From assembly GCF_002338065.1 (NCBI RefSeq), contig NZ_DDHJ01000010.1, positions 230,996 to 294,995 on the forward strand: DNA of 64,000 nt, written 5' to 3'. Positions within the stretch are counted from its first letter, which is position 1. Every line of letters begins with the position of its first letter. The stretch comes from Pseudomonas sp. UBA1879. Lineage in GTDB: Bacteria; Pseudomonadota; Gammaproteobacteria; Pseudomonadales; Pseudomonadaceae. The notes under the pieces are model-generated. The model had not been told where the DNA came from. It made no database searches and was given only the letters and a program-made list of their open reading frames with translations. Shown piece by piece: positions 1 through 7,680 of the stretch. Both the position numbers and the translations under genes were made by a program.

Positions 1-48
1 GCGGCGGTCAGCGGAAATCGGGGCGTTGGTTTTATCGGAGTCTTTCAT
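1..48 (-). CDS. efeB: EfeB (Dyp-type peroxidase/deferrochelatase), N-terminal fragment
   Basis: Only the first 16 codons lie in the window; the gene runs off the left edge. The peptide starts MKDSDKTNAPISADRR. The Arg pair at the cut edge fits the twin-arginine signal expected of EfeB, the periplasmic haem peroxidase that works with EfeO and EfeU. The identification rests on position: it follows efeU and efeO on the same strand after a 67-base gap, the usual efeUOB order. The peptide is too short to prove the family by itself. Confidence 0.7.
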   Translation of the reverse strand, partial: MKDSDKTNAPISADRR

Positions 49-115
49 GTGAATGGCTTTCTTCGCTCGGGTTTCAGGGCCGGGCGGGCGCAGGGTGGCA
101 CCCGCCAGGGCACGC

Positions 116-1324
116 TTACAGGCCGGTGAGGCCGAGGGCCGGATCGATTCCATCGAGTGCATCGGCCAGCGCCTTGGCCTTGTCTGCTATCTGTTTTCGT
201 TGTTCGGTGCTGACCTGGTCGTACGGTGTGTAGCCGCTGTCGGTCTTGAGCATCAGCAACTGGTCGTCGAGGGCCGTGCTGGCGTCGTCGATCTTCTTCA
301 GCACGTCGCCCCAGTTCTTGGCCAGCAGCGGACGCAACAGGTCGACCACTTTGCGCGTGCCTTCCAGGTTGGCGGCGAAACCGCTGGCGTCGAGGTGGCT
401 GTAACGCTCTTCTTCGCCGCTGCTGCGGATGTCGGCCAGGCTGCGCATGCTGCGCACGACCATGCTTGCCAATTGCTCAGGGGCGATGCTCTGAGCCAGC
501 AGCTGGGTTTTCAGGGTCGCGAGGTCGGCTTGCAGCTTCTGCGCGACCGGGGACAGGCCGTCCAGGGATTTTTGCGCGAACAGGCCGAATTCCAGGCGGT
601 GGAAGCCGCTGAAGCCGGGGTCCTGCTCGCGTTTTTCGAAGTAGTCGGCGCGGGCGTTGATCGCGTTATCCAGCTCTGCCAAGCGCTGCGCGGCCGGGGC
701 GATGCGCTGATACGCAGCGCGGGCCGGGCCGTAGGCTTTCTGCGCAGCGGCCAGGTCGCCGCTGTCAATGGCCTGTTGCAGATCGGCCGTGGCGCGGATC
801 AGCGCGCTGCTCTGGGTGCTGAGGTAGACGCGGTATTCGGACAACGGGCCAATGAACGCCACCATCGAAGGACGGGCCTTGGCGGCGGCTTCGGATTCGG
901 CGGTCGGGGTCACGTGCAGCACGCCGCGAGGGTTGCTCAGCAGGCCACAGGTGATCGCGTAATCGCCGGGCTGTAGGTTGGCGTTAATGATCTGGCTCAG
1001 GCCCGGCACGATGTTTTCGCGTTCTTCGACCACCAGCACGCCGTCGAGGATTTCCCATTCCACGGCGCGCTCGGAGGCGTTGACGATGCGGAATGCGTGC
1101 TTGCCTGCGGGCACGGTGATTTCGTTCGGTTCGCAGCTTTTGGCGTTGATGGTCACCACGGTTTCATTGCCGCCGTTGGCAACGCGTTTTTTCTGCGCGG
1201 CCTGTGAGGCGAAATAGAACATCGCGCCTGCAGCGATCATCAGCAGCACCGAGCCTGCAACGGCAAATTGCAGGGCGCGTTTAGGCTTGGCTTTCTGGGG
1301 AGGAAGGCCGGTCTGACTGGTCAT
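116..1324 (-). CDS. efeO: Iron uptake system component EfeO
   Basis: This is the periplasmic iron-binding component of the EfeUOB ferrous/ferric iron importer. The 402-residue product has a single N-terminal hydrophobic segment (about residues 20-42, after a Lys/Arg-rich start), acting as anchor or uncleaved signal. A cupredoxin-like domain follows (about 50-140, with NEITVPAGKHAFRIVN). The peptidase-M75/imelysin-like domain (about 150-400) carries the family HxxE metal motif as HRLE in SGFHRLEFGLF. It lies 8 bases downstream of efeU and upstream of efeB on the same strand, so the three form one operon. It is expected to be Fur-repressed from the box upstream of efeU. Confidence 0.93.
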   Translation of the reverse strand: MTSQTGLPPQKAKPKRALQFAVAGSVLLMIAAGAMFYFASQAAQKKRVANGGNETVVTINAKSCEPNEITVPAGKHAFRIVNASERAVEWEILDGVLVVEERENIVPGLSQIINANLQPGDYAITCGLLSNPRGVLHVTPTAESEAAAKARPSMVAFIGPLSEYRVYLSTQSSALIRATADLQQAIDSGDLAAAQKAYGPARAAYQRIAPAAQRLAELDNAINARADYFEKREQDPGFSGFHRLEFGLFAQKSLDGLSPVAQKLQADLATLKTQLLAQSIAPEQLASMVVRSMRSLADIRSSGEEERYSHLDASGFAANLEGTRKVVDLLRPLLAKNWGDVLKKIDDASTALDDQLLMLKTDSGYTPYDQVSTEQRKQIADKAKALADALDGIDPALGLTGL

Positions 1325-1332
1325 GGTTGCCC

Positions 1333-2202
1333 TTATTTATTCGGAACTGAAGAAGAGTGGCCGTGTTCATGGGCCGGGCGGGTGGGCAAACTCACCACCC
1401 GCGCCTGCGGCTTGAAGAACAGGAACAGCGCGAAGACGAGATAGGCCAGGTACGCCACCAGCACGCTGACGGTCGGCGCATCCTGATAACCGAACATGCC
1501 GGCCAGTACCGAGCCGGTCGGGCCGTCCATCGGCAAGGTCGCGCTGATGTCAAAAACCACGTCCTGGAAGTGGTTCCAGACCCCGGCTTCATGCAACGAA
1601 CGCACGGAGTTGGCGAGAATGCCGGCGGCCACGACCAGGATGAACAGCCCGGTGTAACGGAAGAAGCGGCTGAGGTTCAGGCGCAGGCTGCCCTTATAAA
1701 TAGCTACGCCGATGGCGACGGCGATGATCAGGCCGAACAGCGCACCCAGTGGACCGGAAGCGCCTTCGCTCTGCTGGAACACGGCGAGCAGGAAGAACAC
1801 GGTTTCCAGGCTTTCACGGGCCACGGCGAAGAACACCATGGCGATCAACGCGTACGTCTGGTTTTTCGAGCCAGCGAGGGCGGCGTCCAGTGATTCGTGC
1901 AGATCATGTTTGACCGAGCGCGCGACCTTGCGCATCCACACAACCATCGAGCTGAGGATCACCACCGCCAGCAACCCGACGAGGCCTTCAAACAGCTCCT
2001 GCTGTTTCTGCGGGAATTCGGCGCTGACCATTTCCAGGCCACCGCCTACGAACAGCGCCAGCGCGGCCGCCAGGAAAACACCGATCCACACAGCGGGCAT
2101 CCACTCGCCACGGCCTGTCTGTCTGAGGTAACTGGCAATGATGCCTACGATAAGCGCGGCTTCAATCCCTTCGCGCAACATGATCAAAAAAGGAACGAGC
2201 AT
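1333..2202 (-). CDS. efeU: Iron permease EfeU (FTR1/OFeT family)
   Basis: This 289-residue inner-membrane protein has about seven hydrophobic segments. It carries two family REXXE iron-binding motifs, REGIEA at residues 10-15 and RESLE near residue 128, the signature of FTR1-type permeases. It is the first gene of efeUOB and transports the iron delivered by EfeO/EfeB. A strong Fur-box match lies about 80 bases upstream of the start codon. The start is the ATG giving MLVPFLIMLREG, the only one that keeps the first membrane segment complete. Confidence 0.95.
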   Translation of the reverse strand: MLVPFLIMLREGIEAALIVGIIASYLRQTGRGEWMPAVWIGVFLAAALALFVGGGLEMVSAEFPQKQQELFEGLVGLLAVVILSSMVVWMRKVARSVKHDLHESLDAALAGSKNQTYALIAMVFFAVARESLETVFFLLAVFQQSEGASGPLGALFGLIIAVAIGVAIYKGSLRLNLSRFFRYTGLFILVVAAGILANSVRSLHEAGVWNHFQDVVFDISATLPMDGPTGSVLAGMFGYQDAPTVSVLVAYLAYLVFALFLFFKPQARVVSLPTRPAHEHGHSSSVPNK

Positions 2203-2278
2203 TTATCACCGGAGTAAATCTGATAGGGTATGCAGCCTGAACGCGGTCGCAAGCCATTCGCATTCAGGCAATGTGTAA

Positions 2279-2298
2279 CATAATGATACTCATTATTG
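2279..2298 (-). promoter_or_regulatory. Fur box upstream of efeUOB
   Basis: The sequence ATAATGATACTCATTATT is a near-perfect inverted repeat. It closely matches the consensus Fur site GATAATGATAATCATTATC. It sits 77 bases upstream of efeU, so the operon should be repressed when iron is replete. Confidence 0.85.
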
Positions 2299-2443
2299 AA
2301 TGCGCATACTGGTTTTTTTGCAATTTTTAGGATTTGTGCAGGTGTTCAGGTGGGGTTCAGCCGGAGCAGCAGTGGCGAGCTTCGAGCCATAAGCTGCAAG
2401 CGATTTTGCATGCTCCAGGATTTCTGGTGTACACGGCTTCATT

Positions 2444-2544
2444 GTGGGAGCCGGATCGATGCGGGCGGCGATCCGACGAATGCGATTACCCTGATACATC
2501 CGTGGTGACGGATGCACCGTATTCGCCAGCAGGCCGGCTCCTAC
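2444..2544. repeat. REP-like inverted repeat
   Basis: GTGGGAGCCGG on the left is matched by CCGGCTCCTAC on the right, with an inner TTCGCCAGCAGGCCGG core typical of Pseudomonas REP elements. It fills the 345-base gap between efeU and the next LysR gene. No other feature was recognised there apart from the Fur box. Confidence 0.65.
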
Positions 2545-2547
2545 AGA

Positions 2548-3444
2548 TCAGATCTGCTGAGTCAGTGACCTCTTCATCATTTCTACGAACTTTCCAGCCG
2601 CCGGACTCATGCCGATTCCCGTCCGGGTGATGAGCCCAATCTCCCGATTCACCCCCGCATGCTCGACCTGCACCTGCACCAGATCACCCCGACCTTCGTC
2701 GGCGGATTCCGGTAGCAATGTCATCCCCAGCCCCTGGCGCACCAGGGCCAGTACCGTGGACATGTAGTTCGCTTCCAGTCCCGGCGTCAGGGTCAGGCGT
2801 TCTTCGGCGAACAGTTGTTCGACCCGTTCGCGCACGCTGCTGTCGCGGCCGGTGAGGATGATGGGCTCGGCGGCGATGTCGGACAGTGTGATCGTCTTGC
2901 GTTTCGCCAGCGGATGGTCGAAGGGCACAAACAGGCTCAGGCGGTCCACCATCACCACCTCGAACGCCAGGCCGTGACCCATGCGCGCCCGCACTCCCAG
3001 CCCGAAATCCACCTCGCCCTCCCGCACCAGCGCATCGATGCGCTGCGCCACCACGTCCCGCAGGCGCACTTCAACGCCGGGAAACTGCTCGCGAAAGGTC
3101 TTGAGGATCGGTGGCAGGGCGCCGGAACACAGCGAGGGCAGGGCGGCCACCGTGACCACACCTCGGCGCAACGCTGCGAGGTCCCGCGAGCCGCTGACAA
3201 TGTTGTCCAGATCCAGCAGCAGTTTTTCCATCGGCCCGCGGTTGTTCTGCCCGGCGGCGGTGAGGCTGACCTGACGAGGATTGCGTTCCAGCAGGGTGAC
3301 GCCCAGCCATTCCTCCAGTTGCTGGATCTGCACGGTCAGGGCCGACGGCGAGAGGTTCAGTTCGATGGCCGCTTTGGCGAAGCTGCCGCTGTGGGCCACG
3401 GCGAGAAAGGCGCGGATGTGCTGGATCGAGTTTTTCAAAGGCAT
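2548..3444 (-). CDS. LysR-family transcriptional regulator
   Basis: This 298-residue protein has an N-terminal winged helix-turn-helix (residues 1-62, with SFAKAAIELNLSPSALTVQ) and a C-terminal periplasmic-binding-like effector domain. The start is the ATG for MPLKNSIQH, preceded by GGAG at good spacing. An upstream extension is possible in frame but lies in the promoter region. It is divergent from the citrate-type carrier gene 185 bases away, so it very likely controls that carrier and the two AtuA-like genes in response to their substrate. The effector is unknown. Confidence 0.9.
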   Translation of the reverse strand: MPLKNSIQHIRAFLAVAHSGSFAKAAIELNLSPSALTVQIQQLEEWLGVTLLERNPRQVSLTAAGQNNRGPMEKLLLDLDNIVSGSRDLAALRRGVVTVAALPSLCSGALPPILKTFREQFPGVEVRLRDVVAQRIDALVREGEVDFGLGVRARMGHGLAFEVVMVDRLSLFVPFDHPLAKRKTITLSDIAAEPIILTGRDSSVRERVEQLFAEERLTLTPGLEANYMSTVLALVRQGLGMTLLPESADEGRGDLVQVQVEHAGVNREIGLITRTGIGMSPAAGKFVEMMKRSLTQQI

Positions 3445-3629
3445 TTTTCTCCATTTGATCGCCGTGACGGATCGTTCCGGCGCGCTCGCCGGTCGATGCT
3501 TCGTTCTGTTTTTCCGAACGTCAGGCGCCGAACATTTCAATTTACAAAGCTTATCCGCGTTTCGATACTCGATGAAAACAACAACAGCTCGTTCCGCCGC
3601 CCGCCGGTCAGGGATGACAAGGACTCGCC

Positions 3630-4922
3630 ATGCTCGCCACCCTCGGTGTCATCACCATTCTCTGTTTGCTCGCGGCTGTGATGAGCAAACGCCTCTCGCC
3701 TCTGGTTGCCCTGATCGCCTTGCCGATCATCGCCGCGCTCATCGGCGGTTTCGGTCTGCAAACCAGCGGATTCATCATCACCGGCATCAAAAACGTCGCC
3801 CCCGTGGTCGGCATGTTCGTGTTCGCCATTCTGTTTTTCGGGGTGATGACCGATGCAGGCATGCTCGACCCGATCATCGACCGCATCCTGCGCACCGTGG
3901 GCACGCGGCCGACGCGGATCGTCGTCGGCACGGCGCTGCTGGCGTTGCTGGTGCATCTGGACGGTTCAGGGGCGGTGACCTTTCTGGTGACCATCCCGGC
4001 GATGCTGCCGCTGTACACGCGCCTGGGGATCGATCGGCGGATTCTGGCCTGTGTCGCAGCGATGGCAGCGGGGGTGAATTTCCTGCCGTGGACCGGCCCT
4101 GTGCTGCGCTCGTCGGCGGCTTTGCATGTGCCAGTGGCCGAACTGTTCCAGCCGCTGATTCCGGTGCAGATCGTCGGTCTGGCGTTTGTTTTCATCAGCG
4201 CCTGGCTGCTGGGGCGTCGCGAAGAAAAACGTCTCGGCCTGGGCGCTGGCGCCATCGTCGATGTGGTGCCCGAGCGCGTATTGACCGAGCAGGAAGAGGT
4301 GCTGCGTCGCCCGCGCCTGTTTTGGCTCAATCTGCTGCTGACCGTTGTGGTCATGGCGGTGATGATCGCCGGCTGGGTCGATCCGGTGGTGATGTTCATG
4401 GTCGGCACCGTGCTGGCGCTGTGCATCAACTACCCCAATGTCGATGCGCAACGGGCGCGTATCGATGCCCACGCCAAGACTGCGCTGACCATGGCCAGCA
4501 TTCTTCTCGCGGCGGGGGTGTTCACCGGGATCATGCAAGGCACCGGCATGCTCAAGGCCATGGCGGAGGTCGCGGTGGCGCAGATTCCGGCGGGCCACGG
4601 CAAGCTGATCCCGATGATGGTCGGCTTCCTGTCCATGCCGCTGAGCCTGCTGTTCGACCCGGATTCATTCTATTTCGGTGTGATGCCGGTGATCGCCGAA
4701 GTCGGCCGCGCGCTGGGCGTCGACCCGCTGCAAGTGGCTCAAGCGTCGTTGCTGGGCGTGCACACCACCGGTTTCCCGGTCAGTCCGCTGACCCCGGCGA
4801 CTTTTCTGTTGGTGGGGCTGTGCAAGGTCGAACTGGCCGACCACCAGCGCTTCACCATCCCGTTTCTGTTTGGCGCATCGGTGCTGATGACCCTCACCGC
4901 CTTGCTGCTGGGAGTGTTTTGA
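3630..4922 (+). CDS. CitMHS-family citrate/carboxylate transporter
   Basis: This 430-residue protein is hydrophobic throughout, with roughly 11-12 membrane segments. It belongs to the CitMHS group, cation-complexed citrate:proton symporters of the ion-transporter superfamily. VHLDGSGAVTFLVT and FDPDSFYFG match the conserved re-entrant regions of that group. AAGGA precedes the ATG. The stop is directly followed by the ATG of the next gene (TGAATG), so this gene and the two AtuA-like genes form one operon. The substrate is likely a di- or tricarboxylate that the downstream proteins process, but it cannot be read from sequence. Confidence 0.88.
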   Translation: MLATLGVITILCLLAAVMSKRLSPLVALIALPIIAALIGGFGLQTSGFIITGIKNVAPVVGMFVFAILFFGVMTDAGMLDPIIDRILRTVGTRPTRIVVGTALLALLVHLDGSGAVTFLVTIPAMLPLYTRLGIDRRILACVAAMAAGVNFLPWTGPVLRSSAALHVPVAELFQPLIPVQIVGLAFVFISAWLLGRREEKRLGLGAGAIVDVVPERVLTEQEEVLRRPRLFWLNLLLTVVVMAVMIAGWVDPVVMFMVGTVLALCINYPNVDAQRARIDAHAKTALTMASILLAAGVFTGIMQGTGMLKAMAEVAVAQIPAGHGKLIPMMVGFLSMPLSLLFDPDSFYFGVMPVIAEVGRALGVDPLQVAQASLLGVHTTGFPVSPLTPATFLLVGLCKVELADHQRFTIPFLFGASVLMTLTALLLGVF

Positions 4923-6281
4923 ATGAAGACCTTACGCATTGGCGCCGGCGCCGGTTATTCCGGTGACCGTATTGAGCCGGCTGTAGAGCTGGCCGAAAAG
5001 GGCGCGCTGGATTACCTGGTGTTCGAATGCCTGGCCGAGCGCACCATCGCCCTCGCGCAACAGGCTCGACTGTCGCACCCTGAGGCCGGTTACGACCCCC
5101 TGCTGAGCGAGCGCATGCGCCGCGTCCTGCCGTTCGTGGTGCGGGGGCGTGAACCGGGGCAAAAGCGTTTGCGGGTGATCACCAACATGGGTGCAGCGAA
5201 TCCGTTATCGGCGGCGAACGAGGTGCGGCGTATCGCGACGGCGTTAGGTGTACACGGCCTGAAAGTCGCGGCGCTGACCGGGGACGACGTGCTCGCCCAG
5301 TTGGACCCTCAACAGCTGCTGGACAATGGCGCGACGGTCGGGGCATTGGGCGATCGGCTGATTTCTGCCAACGCCTATCTGGGCGCTGAAGGCATCGTCG
5401 AAGCGCTGAAGGCCGACGCCGATGTGGTCATCACCGGGCGTGTCGCTGACCCCTCGCTGTTCCTCGCGCCACAACTGTTCGAGTTTGGCTGGGCGCCCGA
5501 CGACTGGGCACGCCTGGGACGCGGCACGTTGATCGGCCACCTGCTGGAATGCGCGGGGCAGATCACTGGGGGCTATTTCGCCGACCCCGGCGTGAAGGAC
5601 GTGCCGGATCTGGCGCGGCTGGGTTTTCCGCTGGCCGAGATCGACGCCGAGGGTAGGGCGGTGATCAGCAAGGTCTTAGGGTCCGGCGGACGCATCGACA
5701 AGGCCACTTGCGCTGAACAGATGATCTACGAGGTGCACGACCCCAGCGCCTACCTGACTCCGGATGTGACGGCGGATTTTTCGGCTGTTTCCTTTGACGT
5801 CGTGGCGCCCAACGAAGTGCGTGCCGAGGGGGCGTCCGGTCGCGTTCGACCCGAGACGCTGAAAGTATCGGTAGGGTTTCTCGACGGATGGATTGGCGAG
5901 GGGCAGATTTCCTACGGCGGCCCCGGCGCGCTGGCCCGGGCGCAATTGGCGCGGGACGTGGTGCTGGGGCGGTTGAAGATCACCGGGGTGGCGTGCGAGG
6001 ACGTGCGCGCCGACCTGATCGGCGTCGATTCGCTGCATGGTCTGGATTTGGGCTCGCGGGCCTCGGCTGAGCCTTGGGAGGTGCGTCTGCGGGTGGCCGC
6101 ACGCTGCGCCGACAAATCCGAAGCCGTGCGCGTCGGCAATGAAGTGGAGACGCTCTACACCAACGGGCCCTACGGCGGCGGCGGGGCGACCAAGAGCGTG
6201 CGTCAGGTGGTGGCGGTGGCGTCGTTGTTGTTACCCCGCGAGACGATCACGCCGCAGGTTCATCTGGAGGACGCTTCATGA
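4923..6281 (+). CDS. AtuA-like / DUF1446 family protein
   Basis: The 452-residue cytoplasmic protein begins MKTLRIGAGAGYSGDR. It carries the family hallmarks GGGRVADPSLF-like (ITGRVADPSLFL, about 170-180), a GQITGGYFADPG stretch (about 210) and the C-terminal GPYGGGGATK glycine loop. The family includes AtuA of acyclic terpene utilisation in Pseudomonas, whose exact reaction is not established. It overlaps the next gene by four bases (ATGA), so the two are translationally coupled. The transporter context argues for carboxylate catabolism rather than citronellol degradation, since no other atu genes (carboxylase, dehydrogenases) are nearby. Confidence 0.85.
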   Translation: MKTLRIGAGAGYSGDRIEPAVELAEKGALDYLVFECLAERTIALAQQARLSHPEAGYDPLLSERMRRVLPFVVRGREPGQKRLRVITNMGAANPLSAANEVRRIATALGVHGLKVAALTGDDVLAQLDPQQLLDNGATVGALGDRLISANAYLGAEGIVEALKADADVVITGRVADPSLFLAPQLFEFGWAPDDWARLGRGTLIGHLLECAGQITGGYFADPGVKDVPDLARLGFPLAEIDAEGRAVISKVLGSGGRIDKATCAEQMIYEVHDPSAYLTPDVTADFSAVSFDVVAPNEVRAEGASGRVRPETLKVSVGFLDGWIGEGQISYGGPGALARAQLARDVVLGRLKITGVACEDVRADLIGVDSLHGLDLGSRASAEPWEVRLRVAARCADKSEAVRVGNEVETLYTNGPYGGGGATKSVRQVVAVASLLLPRETITPQVHLEDAS

Positions 6282-6607
6282 GCATCGTCAAATTGCGTGA
6301 CCTGGCCCATTCCCGGACCGGCGACAAGGGCGATACGTCGAACATTTCGGTGATTGCGTTCAATCCTGACGACTACCTGCGACTGGTCGAACAACTGACG
6401 GCCGAGCGGGTGGCGGCGCACTTTGCCGAGCTGCTTGATCTGAAAGCAGGGAGCGTTCGGCGCTATGAACTGCCCAATGTGCACGCGTTGAATTTCGTCT
6501 TGCCAGGGATTCTCAAAGGCGGCGTAACCCGCTCGCTGGCCCTGGATGCCCATGGCAAGGCGTTGGGGGCCGCGTTGCTGGACATTGAAATTGCATGCGG
6601 ACCTTGA
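6278..6607 (+). CDS. AtuA-like small partner (ferredoxin-fold C-terminal domain)
   Basis: This 109-residue protein starts MSIVKLRDLAHSRTGDKGD. The ARTGDKGD-type motif with Asn-Ile-Ser following is shared with the small domain that accompanies DUF1446/AtuA proteins, either fused or as a separate gene. Its ATG overlaps the stop of the larger AtuA-like gene (ATGA), a strong sign that the two polypeptides act as a complex. It probably supplies part of the active site. No catalytic role has been assigned to the domain that I know of. Confidence 0.8.
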   Translation: MSIVKLRDLAHSRTGDKGDTSNISVIAFNPDDYLRLVEQLTAERVAAHFAELLDLKAGSVRRYELPNVHALNFVLPGILKGGVTRSLALDAHGKALGAALLDIEIACGP

Positions 6608-6659
6608 GCCGGACGCGATCACGGTTGTGGGTGATTCTATGCTGGCTGGCAAACCGCCT

Positions 6660-6884
6660 TCGCCAGCAAGCCGGCTCCCACCGGACGTGCGTCGGCTGCA
6701 CACCGCAATCCCCGTAGGAGCCGCCGGAGGCACGACGGCCGCTAAGAGGCCGGTACAGCCGCTGAATCCCTTTCGCCTCAAACGCCGTCTTCGCCAGCAA
6801 GCCGGCCCCCACCGGACCTGCGTCGATTGCACTTCCCCGACACACCACAGACCTCGTAGGAGCCGCCGGAGGCACGACGGCCGC
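6660..6884 (+). repeat. Tandemly duplicated REP-type intergenic unit
   Basis: Two direct copies about 142 bases apart each contain a TTCGCCAGCAAGCCGG core followed by GTAGGAGCCGCCGGAGGC with ACGACGGCCGC (second parts at 6714-6742 and 6856-6884). The whole 350-base gap downstream of the AtuA-like operon consists of this material. No gene was recognised in it. The same GTAGGAGCCGCCGGAGGC element recurs at 41.4-41.6 kb. Confidence 0.75.
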
Positions 6885-6957
6885 GAGGAGGGTGACACAG
6901 TCGCTGAGTCTCTTACGCCTGAAACACCCTCTTCGCCAGCTGCGTAGACCCAGATGT

Positions 6958-7680
6958 CTACCGCGTATTCCTCAAAAACACCACATACCCTCGAAACCAG
7001 GGGCTGCTCTGTAAGTACCCGGGCGCATCCCATTCTCCGCCTTGCACCAACCCCACCTTGAACGGCATCCCCATGCGGCTCACCCGTGGCAGGTACGCCG
7101 CGTAGTCGGGGATGCTGCGCTGGCCCTGGTAGGTCTGCACCACCACCTCGTCCACCACGCCTTTCAGTTGCCCAATCGCTTCCGGGTCGGCGTTGCTGCT
7201 CCAGTCCATCAGCCCCGTGATGCTCAGCTTGTATCGCGCAGGCAGGCGCTCGCGCAGGTCTTTGAGGAAGGTCACGTACTCCTGCAAATAGCGGGTGCGG
7301 GCGTCGAAGTCGATCTGAATGCCGGTCACCCCGTTGCCCGCTTGCCGCCATCGCTCCACCTGCCCGAACAGCTGGCGATACACCGATTCAGGCCAGCGCA
7401 GGGTGTGGGCGCGGTAGACGATCCACAGGTCCTGCGACGGCAGCCGCTTCACGCTCATGCCTTGGGCGATGAAGTCGACCCGCTGTTTGTCTCGGCGGGG
7501 CGCGAAAATCTGCCCCTGCAACACATACAACGTCTTCGCCCGCGCCAGCACCGGCTGTGACGCGACGCCGCTCCACAGCCAGAACGCCTCGTAGTCCCTG
7601 GCGTCTACCGAGGCCCACGCCGAACCCCCTGTCAAAACGCTGAACAGCAGCCCGATCAACGCCCGACGCAGCGCTTTCAT
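6958..7680 (-). CDS. Exported DUF3142 family protein
   Basis: The 240-residue product has a signal peptide (MKALRRALIGLLFSVLTGGSAWA). The body begins with YEAFWLWSGV and contains GIQIDFDARTRYLQEY and VQTYQGQ, the pattern of DUF3142 proteins, predicted TIM-barrel glycosidase-like periplasmic proteins. I chose the ATG that gives an intact signal peptide. That ATG overlaps the stop of the upstream gene by one base (TGATG), so it is translationally coupled to the 721-residue exported protein. The likely site is the periplasm and the likely target a polysaccharide, but this is inference from the fold. Confidence 0.8.
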   Translation of the reverse strand: MKALRRALIGLLFSVLTGGSAWASVDARDYEAFWLWSGVASQPVLARAKTLYVLQGQIFAPRRDKQRVDFIAQGMSVKRLPSQDLWIVYRAHTLRWPESVYRQLFGQVERWRQAGNGVTGIQIDFDARTRYLQEYVTFLKDLRERLPARYKLSITGLMDWSSNADPEAIGQLKGVVDEVVVQTYQGQRSIPDYAAYLPRVSRMGMPFKVGLVQGGEWDAPGYLQSSPWFRGYVVFLRNTR

